A stretch of DNA of 33,169 nt from CALMEH01 sp964548225 (GCA_964548225.1 CAZJQP010000059.1:1-33169); one strand, 5' to 3'; numbered from the stretch's first letter, positions 21,820-28,919 are shown. Made by a program: numbers and translations. Notes: generated from the sequence alone by a model not told the origin.

Positions 21820-23127
21820 TTATCTTCCCGCGTTCATAATTTCCTCAATCGCTTCCGCGTCTTTCGGGACTTTGGCGGTTAGATTATGATTTCCGTCTTC
21901 GGTAACTAAAATATCGTCTTCGATTCGGATGCCGATGCCGCGATATTTTGCCGGAGCGTCTTTGTCATCGGGCGGAATGTATAAGCCGGGTTCGACGGTT
22001 AAGACCATTCCGGGCGCGAACGGGCGCGAGTTTTTGGCGCGTTGTTCGGTAAAATATCTGCCTGCGTCGTGAACGTCTAAGCCGAGATAATGACCAACAC
22101 CGTGCATATAATATTTTTCGTAAGCCTTTTTCTTGATGAGTTTTTTCGTGTCGCCTTTTAATAATTTCAGCTTTTTCATTCCTTCGGTTAAAAGTTCAAT
22201 CGAAAGTTCTTGGCGTTGTTTGACGGTGTTGCCTTTTTTCGTGGCGGCGAGACATTCTAATTGAACTTCGAGAACGATGTCATAAACTTCGCGTTGCGCC
22301 TTTGTAAATCTGCCGTTGACGGGAAATGTGCGCGTGATGTCGGAAGCGTAGCCTTTGTAATTGCAACCTGCGTCAACGAGCAACAAATCGCCGTCTTTGA
22401 GCGGCATATTGTTTTCGACGTAGTGCAAAATCGTCGCATTGTCGCCGCCGCCGATGATTGAATTATACGCCGCGCCGCTTGCGCCCGACATTCTGAAATG
22501 ATGTTCGATGATTGATTCGATTTGCGCTTCGTTCATTCCGGCGTGGCAATTTTGCATCGCCAAAATATGCGCTTCGGCGGCAATATCTCCGGCTTTTTGC
22601 ATATATTCGACTTCTTCTTCGTCTTTGTGCAGACGCATTTCGCCCAAAATTAGTGTCGGGTCAATAATCGTGTGCGGCGGATAAGCGGTTTTTAATCTGC
22701 GGTATCTTTGCCCGGAAAGATATTGCAAAATCGTTTGGTCAAGCGCGTTGTCGCGCCCGAAACGATAGTAAAGTTTTTCGTTGCCATTCAATAATTTCGG
22801 CAGTTCTTTTGCAAATCTTTCAATCGGAAAGGCTTTGTCCGCGCCGTAATTTTTCTTTGCGCCTTCAACGCCTTCGCGCCGTCCATACCAAGTTTCCATC
22901 AACGGATCACGCGGACGAACGAACAAGGTAAAAGGATTTTTTTTGTCCGATGGATTTATCACCGCAATCGCGTCGGGTTCGGGAAATCCGGTCAGATAAT
23001 AAAAATCGGGGTCTTGATGAAACTTAAATTCCGTGTCATAACTTTTCGTAACTTCGTGTGCCGCCGGAATCACCGCCACCGCGTCTTTGCCGATGGCTTC
23101 CATAAAATCTTTTAGTTGCTTTCTCAT
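21820..23127 (-). CDS. pepP: Xaa-Pro aminopeptidase (M24B family)
   Basis: The enzyme removes N-terminal residues preceding proline, using two metal ions in the cytoplasm. From the ATG at 23127 it is 435 residues. The N-terminal domain has EFKFHQDPDFYYLTGFPEPDAI, typical of PepP. The pita-bread domain has the metal ligands in order: LVDAGCNYKGYASDITRTFPV (both aspartates), the histidine of HGVGHYLGLDVHD, glutamate in LTVEPGLYIP and the final glutamate in GIGIRIEDDILVTEDG. All ligands are intact. A TTG two codons upstream is possible. Its last 18 codons have a diverged second copy at 20863-20921, beyond the neighbouring gene. Upstream lies a repeat-rich 210-base spacer. Confidence 0.95.
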   Translation of the reverse strand: MRKQLKDFMEAIGKDAVAVIPAAHEVTKSYDTEFKFHQDPDFYYLTGFPEPDAIAVINPSDKKNPFTLFVRPRDPLMETWYGRREGVEGAKKNYGADKAFPIERFAKELPKLLNGNEKLYYRFGRDNALDQTILQYLSGQRYRRLKTAYPPHTIIDPTLILGEMRLHKDEEEVEYMQKAGDIAAEAHILAMQNCHAGMNEAQIESIIEHHFRMSGASGAAYNSIIGGGDNATILHYVENNMPLKDGDLLLVDAGCNYKGYASDITRTFPVNGRFTKAQREVYDIVLEVQLECLAATKKGNTVKQRQELSIELLTEGMKKLKLLKGDTKKLIKKKAYEKYYMHGVGHYLGLDVHDAGRYFTEQRAKNSRPFAPGMVLTVEPGLYIPPDDKDAPAKYRGIGIRIEDDILVTEDGNHNLTAKVPKDAEAIEEIMNAGR

Positions 23128-23139
23128 ATACAAATTTTA

Positions 23140-23163
23140 ACGCAAAGACGCAAAGACGCAAAA
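23140..23163. repeat. ACGCAAAG octamer, nearly three copies
   Basis: ACGCAAAG-ACGCAAAG-ACGCAAAAG lies immediately upstream of the aminopeptidase start region (on the opposite strand to that gene). Similar CGCAAAGA repeats are known to me from many environmental bacterial genomes. Confidence 0.8.
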
Positions 23164-23173
23164 GACAAACTAT

Positions 23174-23269
23174 CAATTACCAATTTTCAATTTTCAATTA
23201 TTTCTAGGGTTAAATTAGTTTTTCAACCTACGATTTAATTGGTAATTGGCATTTGATAATTGATAATTG
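23174..23269. repeat. Inverted pair of CAATT-based tandem repeats
   Basis: CAATTACCAATTTTCAATTT and following CAATTA (23174-23200) face TAATTGGTAATTGGCATTTG and ATAATTGATAATTG (23236-23269). The pairing is imperfect but extensive. It sits in the divergent spacer between pepP and the next plus-strand gene, just upstream of that gene's promoter. Confidence 0.72.
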
Positions 23270-23300
23270 TCTGCGATTTGGTTATAAATTCTGAAATTAC

Positions 23301-23309
23301 TGCTATAAT
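23301..23309 (+). promoter_or_regulatory. Extended -10 promoter for the 23337 gene
   Basis: TGCTATAAT is an exact extended -10 (TGnTATAAT). A weak TTGGTT (23278-23283) is 20 bases upstream. Predicted initiation near 23316 leaves a short leader containing an AAGAAGGA ribosome-binding site (about 23318-23325) before the ATG at 23337. Confidence 0.6.
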
Positions 23310-23336
23310 TTACAGAAAAGAAGGAATAAAAAACTT

Positions 23337-23918
23337 ATGAAAAAATCAATTTTTGCCATTACTTTAATCGCTATATTTTCAATCTCGGCTTTCGCCGACA
23401 TTCGTTTGCCCGACACGCCGAAACCAACGGCAACGCCAAAGCCGCAGAAATCCATTGATTCAAATTTAACTATTCGTCTTGACCAAAAAGCATCGGAAAC
23501 GACGCTGATAATTCCCAAAAGCCAAATCAGCCAACTTCGCGCACAGCTTGAAGAACTCGACGACACCAACGAACCGCTTTTGACATTTTCGCGGACGCAA
23601 ACCATTGTCAGCGGTTTATTTTTGAGTTTGGCAATCGTTTTCGGCGGCGTTTGGTTTTCGCGGCGCGGCAAACCGAATAAAACATTGGTTGCGGGCGCGG
23701 TTTTATTTCTGCTCGGTTCGGCAGCAACATTCGTTTTTGCCAACGTCGGACCACCGATGGAATTGCGGAATATTTCGGGCAAATTATTTGACAAAAAAGT
23801 TTTCAATGGCTGGAATTTTGCTTCAGGCAAAATCAAGGTCAAAGTTTCCGACACAGCAAATTCGATGGAATTAATTGTTCCCGACAAAGCTGAGGAAAAA
23901 CCTAAAACCGAAGAATAA
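23337..23918 (+). CDS. Exported/membrane protein of unknown function
   Basis: The 193-residue protein has a signal peptide (MKKSIFAITLIAIFSISAFA), then a proline-rich stretch (LPDTPKPTATPKPQK). A helical stretch with TTLIIPKSQISQLRAQLEEL follows, then two membrane helices (about 89-105 and 117-134) with a basic loop between (SRRGKPNK). The C-terminal segment ends in a Glu/Lys tail (EEKPKTEE). I do not recognise the family. A clear promoter and ribosome-binding site precede it. It begins a plus-strand run of five genes ending with queE and queC, and lies 12 bases before the next gene, so co-transcription is likely. Shared function with queuosine synthesis is not implied by anything in the sequence. 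Confidence 0.78.
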   Translation: MKKSIFAITLIAIFSISAFADIRLPDTPKPTATPKPQKSIDSNLTIRLDQKASETTLIIPKSQISQLRAQLEELDDTNEPLLTFSRTQTIVSGLFLSLAIVFGGVWFSRRGKPNKTLVAGAVLFLLGSAATFVFANVGPPMELRNISGKLFDKKVFNGWNFASGKIKVKVSDTANSMELIVPDKAEEKPKTEE

Positions 23919-23930
23919 ATCGCGCTTTCA

Positions 23931-24935
23931 ATGCAAGAAATTCGACAAAACAGATTTGAAATCAGTTCGGCGCAAATTTTCGCGCTCGGCTTTTTGTCGT
24001 TTTGTGTTTTGTTGGCGATTTTAATTGGCGCGTTTCCACTTTGGGCTTCGATTATTACGATTTTCGTTTTCGCGGGCGTTCATAATTGGTTTGAATTTCG
24101 CTATTTCGCGGCGCGAATGCCCGTTCGTTGGGGCAAATCGCGTTTGTTTTATTCGGTCGGAATCGGCGGCGTAATTGTTTTGACATTTGCCTATTTGCTG
24201 ATTTATTTCGGTAGCGGAAATTGGTTTTGGAGCGCGGAAAGTTGGCAAATTTCGGTTTTGATTTGGAACACGGCGTTTGTGCTTTGGGTTGGAACTTTGT
24301 TTTATTTGCGCGGACGGCAAAAACCGAAAACCGATTGGACATTGGCTTTTGCTTTTGCATTTTTAATCGCCGCATTCGTTTGGCTTGCACCGCAATATTT
24401 CAGTCTTTCGCTCGTTTATCTGCATCCGTTTATTGCAATGTTTTTTCTCGAAAGACAAATTCGGCGCACGAAAAAAGAATGGCTTCGCGCCTATCATTTT
24501 TGTTTGGCAACAATTCCATTTTTTGTGATGACTTTGTTCTTCGCTTTTGCAAATTCGCCCGATTTATCAAACGAAACAAATCTTTTTTGGCGCATCTCGC
24601 AACACGCCGGAAGCGAGATTTTGCCGTCGGTTTCGAGTCATTTTTTGGTTGCGACGCACGTTTTTCTCGAAACGATTCATTACACGGTTTGGATTTTGCT
24701 GATACCTTTGATTGACCGCCGCGCAATTCCGTGGCGATTCAAAGAAATTCCGTTTTTCGCCAACAAAAACGGCTTTCCGAAAATCGCTTTCACGGTTTTG
24801 GCGTTCAGTATTCTACTCGTTTTCGCGCTCTGGATAGGTTTTTCAATCAATTACGAAACCACCCGCGACATCTATTTTGCCTTTGCCATGGCGCACGTTT
24901 TGGCGGAATTTCCGTTTTTAGTAAAAATGCTTTAA
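23931..24935 (+). CDS. Polytopic membrane protein with conserved-looking histidines
   Basis: The 334-residue protein has about nine or ten hydrophobic helices. Several helices carry histidine with acidic or aromatic neighbours: FAGVHNWFEFRYFAAR (near 51), VYLHPFIAMFFLERQ (near 165), ATHVFLETIHYTVW (two His near 245-255) and FAMAHVLAEFPF at the C-terminus. Such His-bearing helices are seen in membrane-bound metal oxygenases, including the Brp/Blh carotene-cleavage family, but I cannot confirm membership. It starts at an ATG 12 bases after the preceding gene. An AT-rich heptamer repeat follows. A plain structural membrane protein remains possible. Confidence 0.75.
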   Translation: MQEIRQNRFEISSAQIFALGFLSFCVLLAILIGAFPLWASIITIFVFAGVHNWFEFRYFAARMPVRWGKSRLFYSVGIGGVIVLTFAYLLIYFGSGNWFWSAESWQISVLIWNTAFVLWVGTLFYLRGRQKPKTDWTLAFAFAFLIAAFVWLAPQYFSLSLVYLHPFIAMFFLERQIRRTKKEWLRAYHFCLATIPFFVMTLFFAFANSPDLSNETNLFWRISQHAGSEILPSVSSHFLVATHVFLETIHYTVWILLIPLIDRRAIPWRFKEIPFFANKNGFPKIAFTVLAFSILLVFALWIGFSINYETTRDIYFAFAMAHVLAEFPFLVKML

Positions 24936-24940
24936 TCAAG

Positions 24941-24982
24941 TGAGAAGTGAAAAATGAGAAATGAGAGTTTTCTCACTTCTCA
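24941..24982. repeat. TGARAAN heptamers with inverted partner
   Basis: TGAGAAG-TGAAAAA-TGAGAAA-TGAGAGT lie head to tail from 24941; TCACTTCTCA (24973-24982) is complementary to the first ten bases. The unit is the same family as at 5690-5775. It fills the spacer between two co-directional genes. Confidence 0.75.
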
Positions 24983-24991
24983 ATTTATCTT

Positions 24992-25423
24992 ATGTTATTC
25001 GATGCACCTGCAACCGAAATTGTAAAAAATGCGCCGCTTGACCGTTTGTGGCTTTTTTTGCCCATTGGTTATTTGACCACGATTTTGATTGAAACGCCCG
25101 TTTTGCTTTTCGGGCTTTCGCCGAAACTGTCGTTCAAACAAAAACTCTTATGCGGCATTTGGCTGACGGCTTGCACTTATCCGATTGTCGTTCTGGTTTT
25201 GCCCGCGATTTTTCTCGATTATTCGCGCAATCTTTATTTAATTGTTGCCGAAACTTTTGCACCCGTTGCCGAATGTTTATTGTTTTGGATTGCTTTTCGT
25301 AACAAAAATCTGCTCGAATCAAACGATTGGATACGATGTTTCATCGCCATCGTCGTTGCAAATCTCGCATCTTTTGGAATCGGCGAAATTTTCAATTATT
25401 ATCAATGGTTCGGATTGTTTTAA
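24992..25423 (+). CDS. Small membrane protein of unknown function
   Basis: This 143-residue protein has four hydrophobic helices (about 19-42, 50-76, 82-100 and 112-135). Short polar loops (SPKLSFKQK; RNKNLLESND) separate them. I do not recognise the family. Its stop directly precedes the queE ATG (TAA at 25421-25423, ATG at 25424), so it is almost certainly co-transcribed with queE and queC. That raises the possibility of a precursor-transport role, although it is not the usual QueT or YhhQ type (inference only). The upstream spacer is a heptamer repeat and no ribosome-binding site is obvious. Confidence 0.75.
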   Translation: MLFDAPATEIVKNAPLDRLWLFLPIGYLTTILIETPVLLFGLSPKLSFKQKLLCGIWLTACTYPIVVLVLPAIFLDYSRNLYLIVAETFAPVAECLLFWIAFRNKNLLESNDWIRCFIAIVVANLASFGIGEIFNYYQWFGLF

Positions 25424-26101
25424 ATGAAAATCCAGAGTCCAAAATCCAAAGTCCAAAGTTTGAGAATTACCGAAATTTTTCTCTCGATTCAAGGCGAATC
25501 TTCACACGCCGGACGACCTTGCGCGTTCGTGCGTCTGACGGGTTGCCCGATGCGTTGCATTTGGTGCGACAGCGAATACACTTTTACGGGCGGCGAGCAT
25601 TTGAGTTTTGATGAAATTTTCTTGCAATTAGAAAATTTCGGTTGCAATCTCATCGAAATCACAGGAGGCGAACCGCTTGCACAAAAAAATGTATTTCCTT
25701 TTATTTCAGAACTTTGCAATAAAGGTTACGAAGTTTTAATCGAAACCGGCGGTTATGTTTCAACCGAAAATGTGGATGAACGCGCCAAGATAATTTTAGA
25801 CGTAAAATGTCCCGCGTCGGGCGAATCGGAAAGAAATCATTGGCAAAATCTCGAACGATTACGAAAAGAAAAAGACGAAGTAAAATTCGTTATTGCTGAC
25901 TTAAATGATTGGGAATTTGCGCGTGAAATCATTGAAAAATACGATTTACAAAGTCGCACGAAAGAAATTTTAATTTCTCCCGTCTTCGGCGTTGAAAATC
26001 TTCAAGAAATCGCCGAAACTCTTTCAAAAAGCAACTTAAAAGTCCGCTTAAATCTACAACTTCATAAATATATCTGGGGCGCAGACGTTCACGGAGTTTG
26101 A
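25424..26101 (+). CDS. queE: 7-carboxy-7-deazaguanine synthase (radical SAM)
   Basis: QueE converts 6-carboxytetrahydropterin to 7-carboxy-7-deazaguanine, a step to queuosine and other deazaguanines. The 225-residue protein shows FLSIQGESSHAGRPCAFVRL (the substrate region), the iron-sulfur motif C-PMR-C-IW-C (CxxxCxxC, in LTGCPMRCIWCDSEY), the SAM motif EITGGEPL and VLIETGGYVS. The C-terminus ends QLHKYIWGADVHGV, typical for the family. The first dozen residues (KIQSPKSKVQSL) are encoded by heptamer repeats and precede the conserved RITEIFLSIQGES. It starts directly after the upstream membrane-protein stop and is followed six bases later by queC. Confidence 0.96.
   Translation: MKIQSPKSKVQSLRITEIFLSIQGESSHAGRPCAFVRLTGCPMRCIWCDSEYTFTGGEHLSFDEIFLQLENFGCNLIEITGGEPLAQKNVFPFISELCNKGYEVLIETGGYVSTENVDERAKIILDVKCPASGESERNHWQNLERLRKEKDEVKFVIADLNDWEFAREIIEKYDLQSRTKEILISPVFGVENLQEIAETLSKSNLKVRLNLQLHKYIWGADVHGV
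25430..25457. repeat. Four RTCCARA heptamers inside the 5' end of queE
   Basis: ATCCAGA-GTCCAAA-ATCCAAA-GTCCAAA run without interruption over codons 3-12 of queE. The unit is not a multiple of three, so gain or loss of a single unit shifts the queE reading frame. Confidence 0.88.
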
Positions 26102-26107
26102 AAAAAA

Positions 26108-26809
26108 ATGAATTTAGACGAAAAATCCGCAATCCGCAATCCGCAATCCGCAATTGTCCTTGTTTCCGGCGGAATGGATTCGTGCGTTACGGCAGCGATT
26201 GCCCGAGCGGAAACGAACGAAATTGCTTTTCTGCATATTTCTTACGGACAGCGCACCGAACGGCGCGAACGTCAGGCGTTTAATGAGATCGCGGATTTTT
26301 ACAATGTCGAAAAAAGGCTTGATGTTTCGATTGAGTATCTTGCAAAAATCGGTGGTTCTTCTTTGACTGATAAAACAATCGAAGTTTCGGAAGCAAATCT
26401 CGAAAGTAAAGAAATTCCGACGAGTTATGTTCCTTTTCGCAATGCAAATATGTTAGCGATTGCAACTTCTTGGGCAGAAGTTTTGGGCGCAAATTCAATT
26501 TATATCGGCGCAGTTTCGGAAGATTCTTCAGGTTATCCCGATTGCCGTCCCGAATTTTACGCGGCGTTTGAAAAAACTATCGAAACCGGAACTAAACCCG
26601 AAACAAATATAAAAATCAAAACGCCGATAATTCATCTGTCAAAAGCCGAAATTGTGCAGAAAGGCTTGGAGTTAAATGCCCCGATTCATTTAAGTTGGTC
26701 GTGTTACCGAAGCGAGAATTTAGCGTGCGGAACTTGCGATTCTTGTGCTTTGCGTTTGCGCGGTTTTGCACTTGCGGGAGAAATTGATCCGATTTCTTAT
26801 AGACTTTAA
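26108..26809 (+). CDS. queC: 7-cyano-7-deazaguanine synthase
   Basis: QueC makes preQ0 from 7-carboxy-7-deazaguanine using ATP and ammonia. The 233-residue protein has the PP-loop VLVSGGMDS (17-25), then YGQRTERRERQAF, TSYVPFRNANMLAIA (ATP and substrate contacts), GAVSEDSSGYPDCRPEF and the zinc-binding tail SCYRSENLACGTCDSCALR (four cysteines). All key residues are present. The N-terminal residues EKSAIRNPQSAI are encoded by an exact four-copy heptamer repeat. Without queD or queF nearby the end product (queuosine or archaeosine-like or DNA deazaguanine) cannot be told. It converges with the 26806 gene, sharing a TTAA at the overlapping stops. Confidence 0.97.
   Translation: MNLDEKSAIRNPQSAIVLVSGGMDSCVTAAIARAETNEIAFLHISYGQRTERRERQAFNEIADFYNVEKRLDVSIEYLAKIGGSSLTDKTIEVSEANLESKEIPTSYVPFRNANMLAIATSWAEVLGANSIYIGAVSEDSSGYPDCRPEFYAAFEKTIETGTKPETNIKIKTPIIHLSKAEIVQKGLELNAPIHLSWSCYRSENLACGTCDSCALRLRGFALAGEIDPISYRL
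26124..26151. repeat. Four exact AATCCGC heptamers inside the 5' end of queC
   Basis: AATCCGC is repeated four times without a mismatch, followed by a partial AAT. It covers queC codons 6-15. All three frames through the repeat are open (they read I-R-N-P-Q-S-A cyclically), and a TTG start at 26098 feeds a different frame. Confidence 0.92.
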
Positions 26810-27465
26810 TTCTCCGAAATCTTTGCTTTTTGGGTTTCCAATTCGGCAATTCTCAATTTTAATCTTTCGATTTCCGCGTCAATATCTTCCGATTTCGGAA
26901 CGGTGTTGCTAAGTTTGTGAAAAATCGGCGTAATAATCGTTAAAGCCGCGATGATGATGGATAAAACGCCGATTGTGCGCGGAATCCAATCACCGGCAAA
27001 GTTTTTTTCAAACCAAATCAGATAAAAGAAAATTGCCGACAAAGTCCAAACCGCTGCGTGTGCGGCATAGCGCGACCATAGAAATTTCTTTTCCAAACGA
27101 GCAATTGAAAGCAAGGAAAGTAATGAACAAGAAACTGCAAAAATGGTTGCGGTCATAGTTGACTTGACAAAAATTTCTCCTTCGGGCGAGCGACTCCAAA
27201 TTACGGCAATCGCCATAATCGCCCACACTATAGAAAAGAAAATGCCTGTCATCGGCAAGATTTTTCCGCGTCCGGTTTCGAGACACGCGCCACACGCCAG
27301 GCCCAAAAGACTCGTTACTGTTACAGTCAAAGTCGTCAGCAAAATTCTGGTTTCAAACTCACCGAAATTACCGAACAGAATCACACCGATACCAATAAGT
27401 GCGCTTATGGCAACTGAAATTATCAAAAGATAAAGAAAGATTTTTTTTAGATTCAGATTTTGCAT
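26806..27465 (-). CDS. Membrane protein with C-terminal coiled coil
   Basis: The 219-residue protein has about six hydrophobic helices (roughly 9-30, 40-62, 72-91, 104-122, 134-151 and 162-180). A charged C-terminal helix with heptad character follows (DIDAEIERLKLRIAELETQK). A GGAAA sits just before the ATG as a weak ribosome-binding site. I do not recognise the family. It is transcribed toward queC and its stop overlaps the queC stop by three bases on the opposite strand. The coiled coil suggests oligomerisation or a partner in the cytoplasm. It begins downstream of the M16 peptidase gene on the same strand with a 65-base gap. Confidence 0.72.
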   Translation of the reverse strand: MQNLNLKKIFLYLLIISVAISALIGIGVILFGNFGEFETRILLTTLTVTVTSLLGLACGACLETGRGKILPMTGIFFSIVWAIMAIAVIWSRSPEGEIFVKSTMTATIFAVSCSLLSLLSIARLEKKFLWSRYAAHAAVWTLSAIFFYLIWFEKNFAGDWIPRTIGVLSIIIAALTIITPIFHKLSNTVPKSEDIDAEIERLKLRIAELETQKAKISEN

Positions 27466-27530
27466 TTTCCAACTAAATACAGCAAATCAAACGAAAAATC
27501 TAATTTATAGTTTCAAGTAATTGAGGTATT

Positions 27531-28802
27531 TCAAACTTCCAACTGCTCTCGCTTTATCTTCAAACCATTTAGATTTCCGAGTGCGCCAAAGCCGATTTTT
27601 TCAGTTTGGAAAAATTCCTGTGCCAAATTCTGAACCTCTTCAACCGTAACCTCCTCAATCTTTTGCAAGGTTTCTTCAAGCGATATTTGTCTGCCATGAA
27701 CCATTTCGAGCCGTGCGAGCGTTCCGGCGCGTGTTGCGGAATCTTCCAAACCGAGCAAAATCGAAGCGACCGATTGTGCCTTCATCAATTCGAGTTCCTC
27801 GCGGGAAATTCCGTTTTTGGAGATTTTCCCCATTTCTTTCAGCGAAATTTCCAAAACCGTTTCGGTTTGACGTGGCGACGTTCCGGCATAAATCTGAAAA
27901 ACACCGCAATCTTGATACATTGCCGCACTTGCCCCAACGCTATAAGCCAAACCTTTTTCTTCTCTGATTTTTTGCCACAAACGCGAAGAAGTCCCGCCGC
28001 CGAGCGCATTTGTCAAAATGTCCGCCGCATAGCGTTTTTTATCGGTTGCGGCAACAAACGGCGTAGTTATAATAAGATGCACTTGTTCAAGATTTTTATT
28101 CTTTTTGATAACGATTGGTGCGGAAATCTGCGGTTTTTGGTCCTTCGTTTTTAGACTTTGGTATTTTGTTTTTGAATTGAAAAATTTATCGGCTAAATCA
28201 ACGATTTGCGCGTTTTCAACATTTCCGGCGGCGGTAATTATCAAATTTTGAGGACAAAAAACCAATTCGTGGAATTTTCGTGTTGTTTCGCCGTTAAAAG
28301 ATTTAACCGTTTTTGGAGTTCCGGCAATCGAAAGTCCAAGCGGATGATTTGCAAAAAGTTTTTCGCTGAAAATTTCGCTTAAATAATCTTCAGGCGAATC
28401 TTCGGTCATTTTAATTTCTTCGATGATGACTTTTTGCTCGCGCTTTAATTCTCTTTCATCAAAAAGTGGATTAACCAACAAATCCGCCAACAAATCAAAG
28501 GCTTTTTCTATCTCTTTATCAACAACCTTTATTGCAAATCCGGTTTCTTCGTGCATTGTAAAAGCATCAAGATTTCCGCCTAATCTATCAGTTTCGATGG
28601 CAATTTCAAGCGCGGTTCTTTTTGCAGTTCCCTTAAAAACCGTGTGTTCGATAAAATGCAAAATGCCATTCAGTTCGGCGGGTTCGTGGCGTGCGCCCGT
28701 GCGGAAAAAAAATCCGAGCGTGATTGAACGCACATCGGGCATTTTGTCGGTGAGAATTGTCAGACCATTTTCAAATTTCGTCGTCTGTATGTTTTCTTTC
28801 AT
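27531..28802 (-). CDS. M16 family zinc peptidase (processing-peptidase type)
   Basis: The 423-residue protein has the inverted zinc motif HFIEH (49-53) with Glu52 as catalytic base and Glu129 as third ligand (REQKVIIEEI), spaced as expected. DRLGGNLDAFT (72-82) and a C-terminal half with YSVGASAAMYQDCGVFQIYAG complete the two-domain half-clam fold. The length is that of single-chain M16B enzymes such as PqqL-like or YmxG/mitochondrial processing peptidase beta homologues. A linker near residues 210-225 (YQSLKTKDQKPQ) is encoded by four heptamers and looks inserted. The protein probably degrades small peptides in the cytoplasm; the substrate is unknown. A repeat-rich spacer separates it from the upstream flotillin gene. 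Confidence 0.93.
   Translation of the reverse strand: MKENIQTTKFENGLTILTDKMPDVRSITLGFFFRTGARHEPAELNGILHFIEHTVFKGTAKRTALEIAIETDRLGGNLDAFTMHEETGFAIKVVDKEIEKAFDLLADLLVNPLFDERELKREQKVIIEEIKMTEDSPEDYLSEIFSEKLFANHPLGLSIAGTPKTVKSFNGETTRKFHELVFCPQNLIITAAGNVENAQIVDLADKFFNSKTKYQSLKTKDQKPQISAPIVIKKNKNLEQVHLIITTPFVAATDKKRYAADILTNALGGGTSSRLWQKIREEKGLAYSVGASAAMYQDCGVFQIYAGTSPRQTETVLEISLKEMGKISKNGISREELELMKAQSVASILLGLEDSATRAGTLARLEMVHGRQISLEETLQKIEEVTVEEVQNLAQEFFQTEKIGFGALGNLNGLKIKREQLEV
28133..28160. repeat. Four heptamers inside the M16 peptidase gene
   Basis: In coding orientation CAAAGTC-TAAAAAC-GAAGGAC-CAAAAAC form a degenerate NAARRAC tandem array in a predicted surface linker between the two peptidase halves. 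The total length (28 bases) is not a multiple of three. Confidence 0.65.
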
Positions 28803-28845
28803 CGTGATAAATCAATACTATTATCTATTTTTTGAGCCAAATAAA

Positions 28846-28897
28846 CAAAGAAACGAAGAGAATTGCGTTATTAAATAAACATCTCTTCGTCTCTTTG
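28846..28897. repeat. 16-bp inverted repeat downstream of the flotillin gene
   Basis: CAAAGAAACGAAGAGA (28846-28861) pairs with TCTCTTCGTCTCTTTG (28882-28897) with one mismatch. It lies between the flotillin stop and the M16 start, both minus-strand, and may terminate the flotillin transcript. A further run of CTTTGTATTTTCGTATCTTT follows. Confidence 0.75.
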
Positions 28898-28919
28898 TAT
28901 TTTCGTATCTTTGTTTTCT

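Noticed and set aside
14334..23127. A complete prophage or integrative element
   Set aside because: No integrase, excisionase, capsid, portal or relaxase gene is visible between the duplicated gene tails; only the junction pattern supports integration.
3515..28897. CRISPR array
   Set aside because: Repeats are 7-9 bp tandem units without spacers of uniform length, and no cas gene is present.
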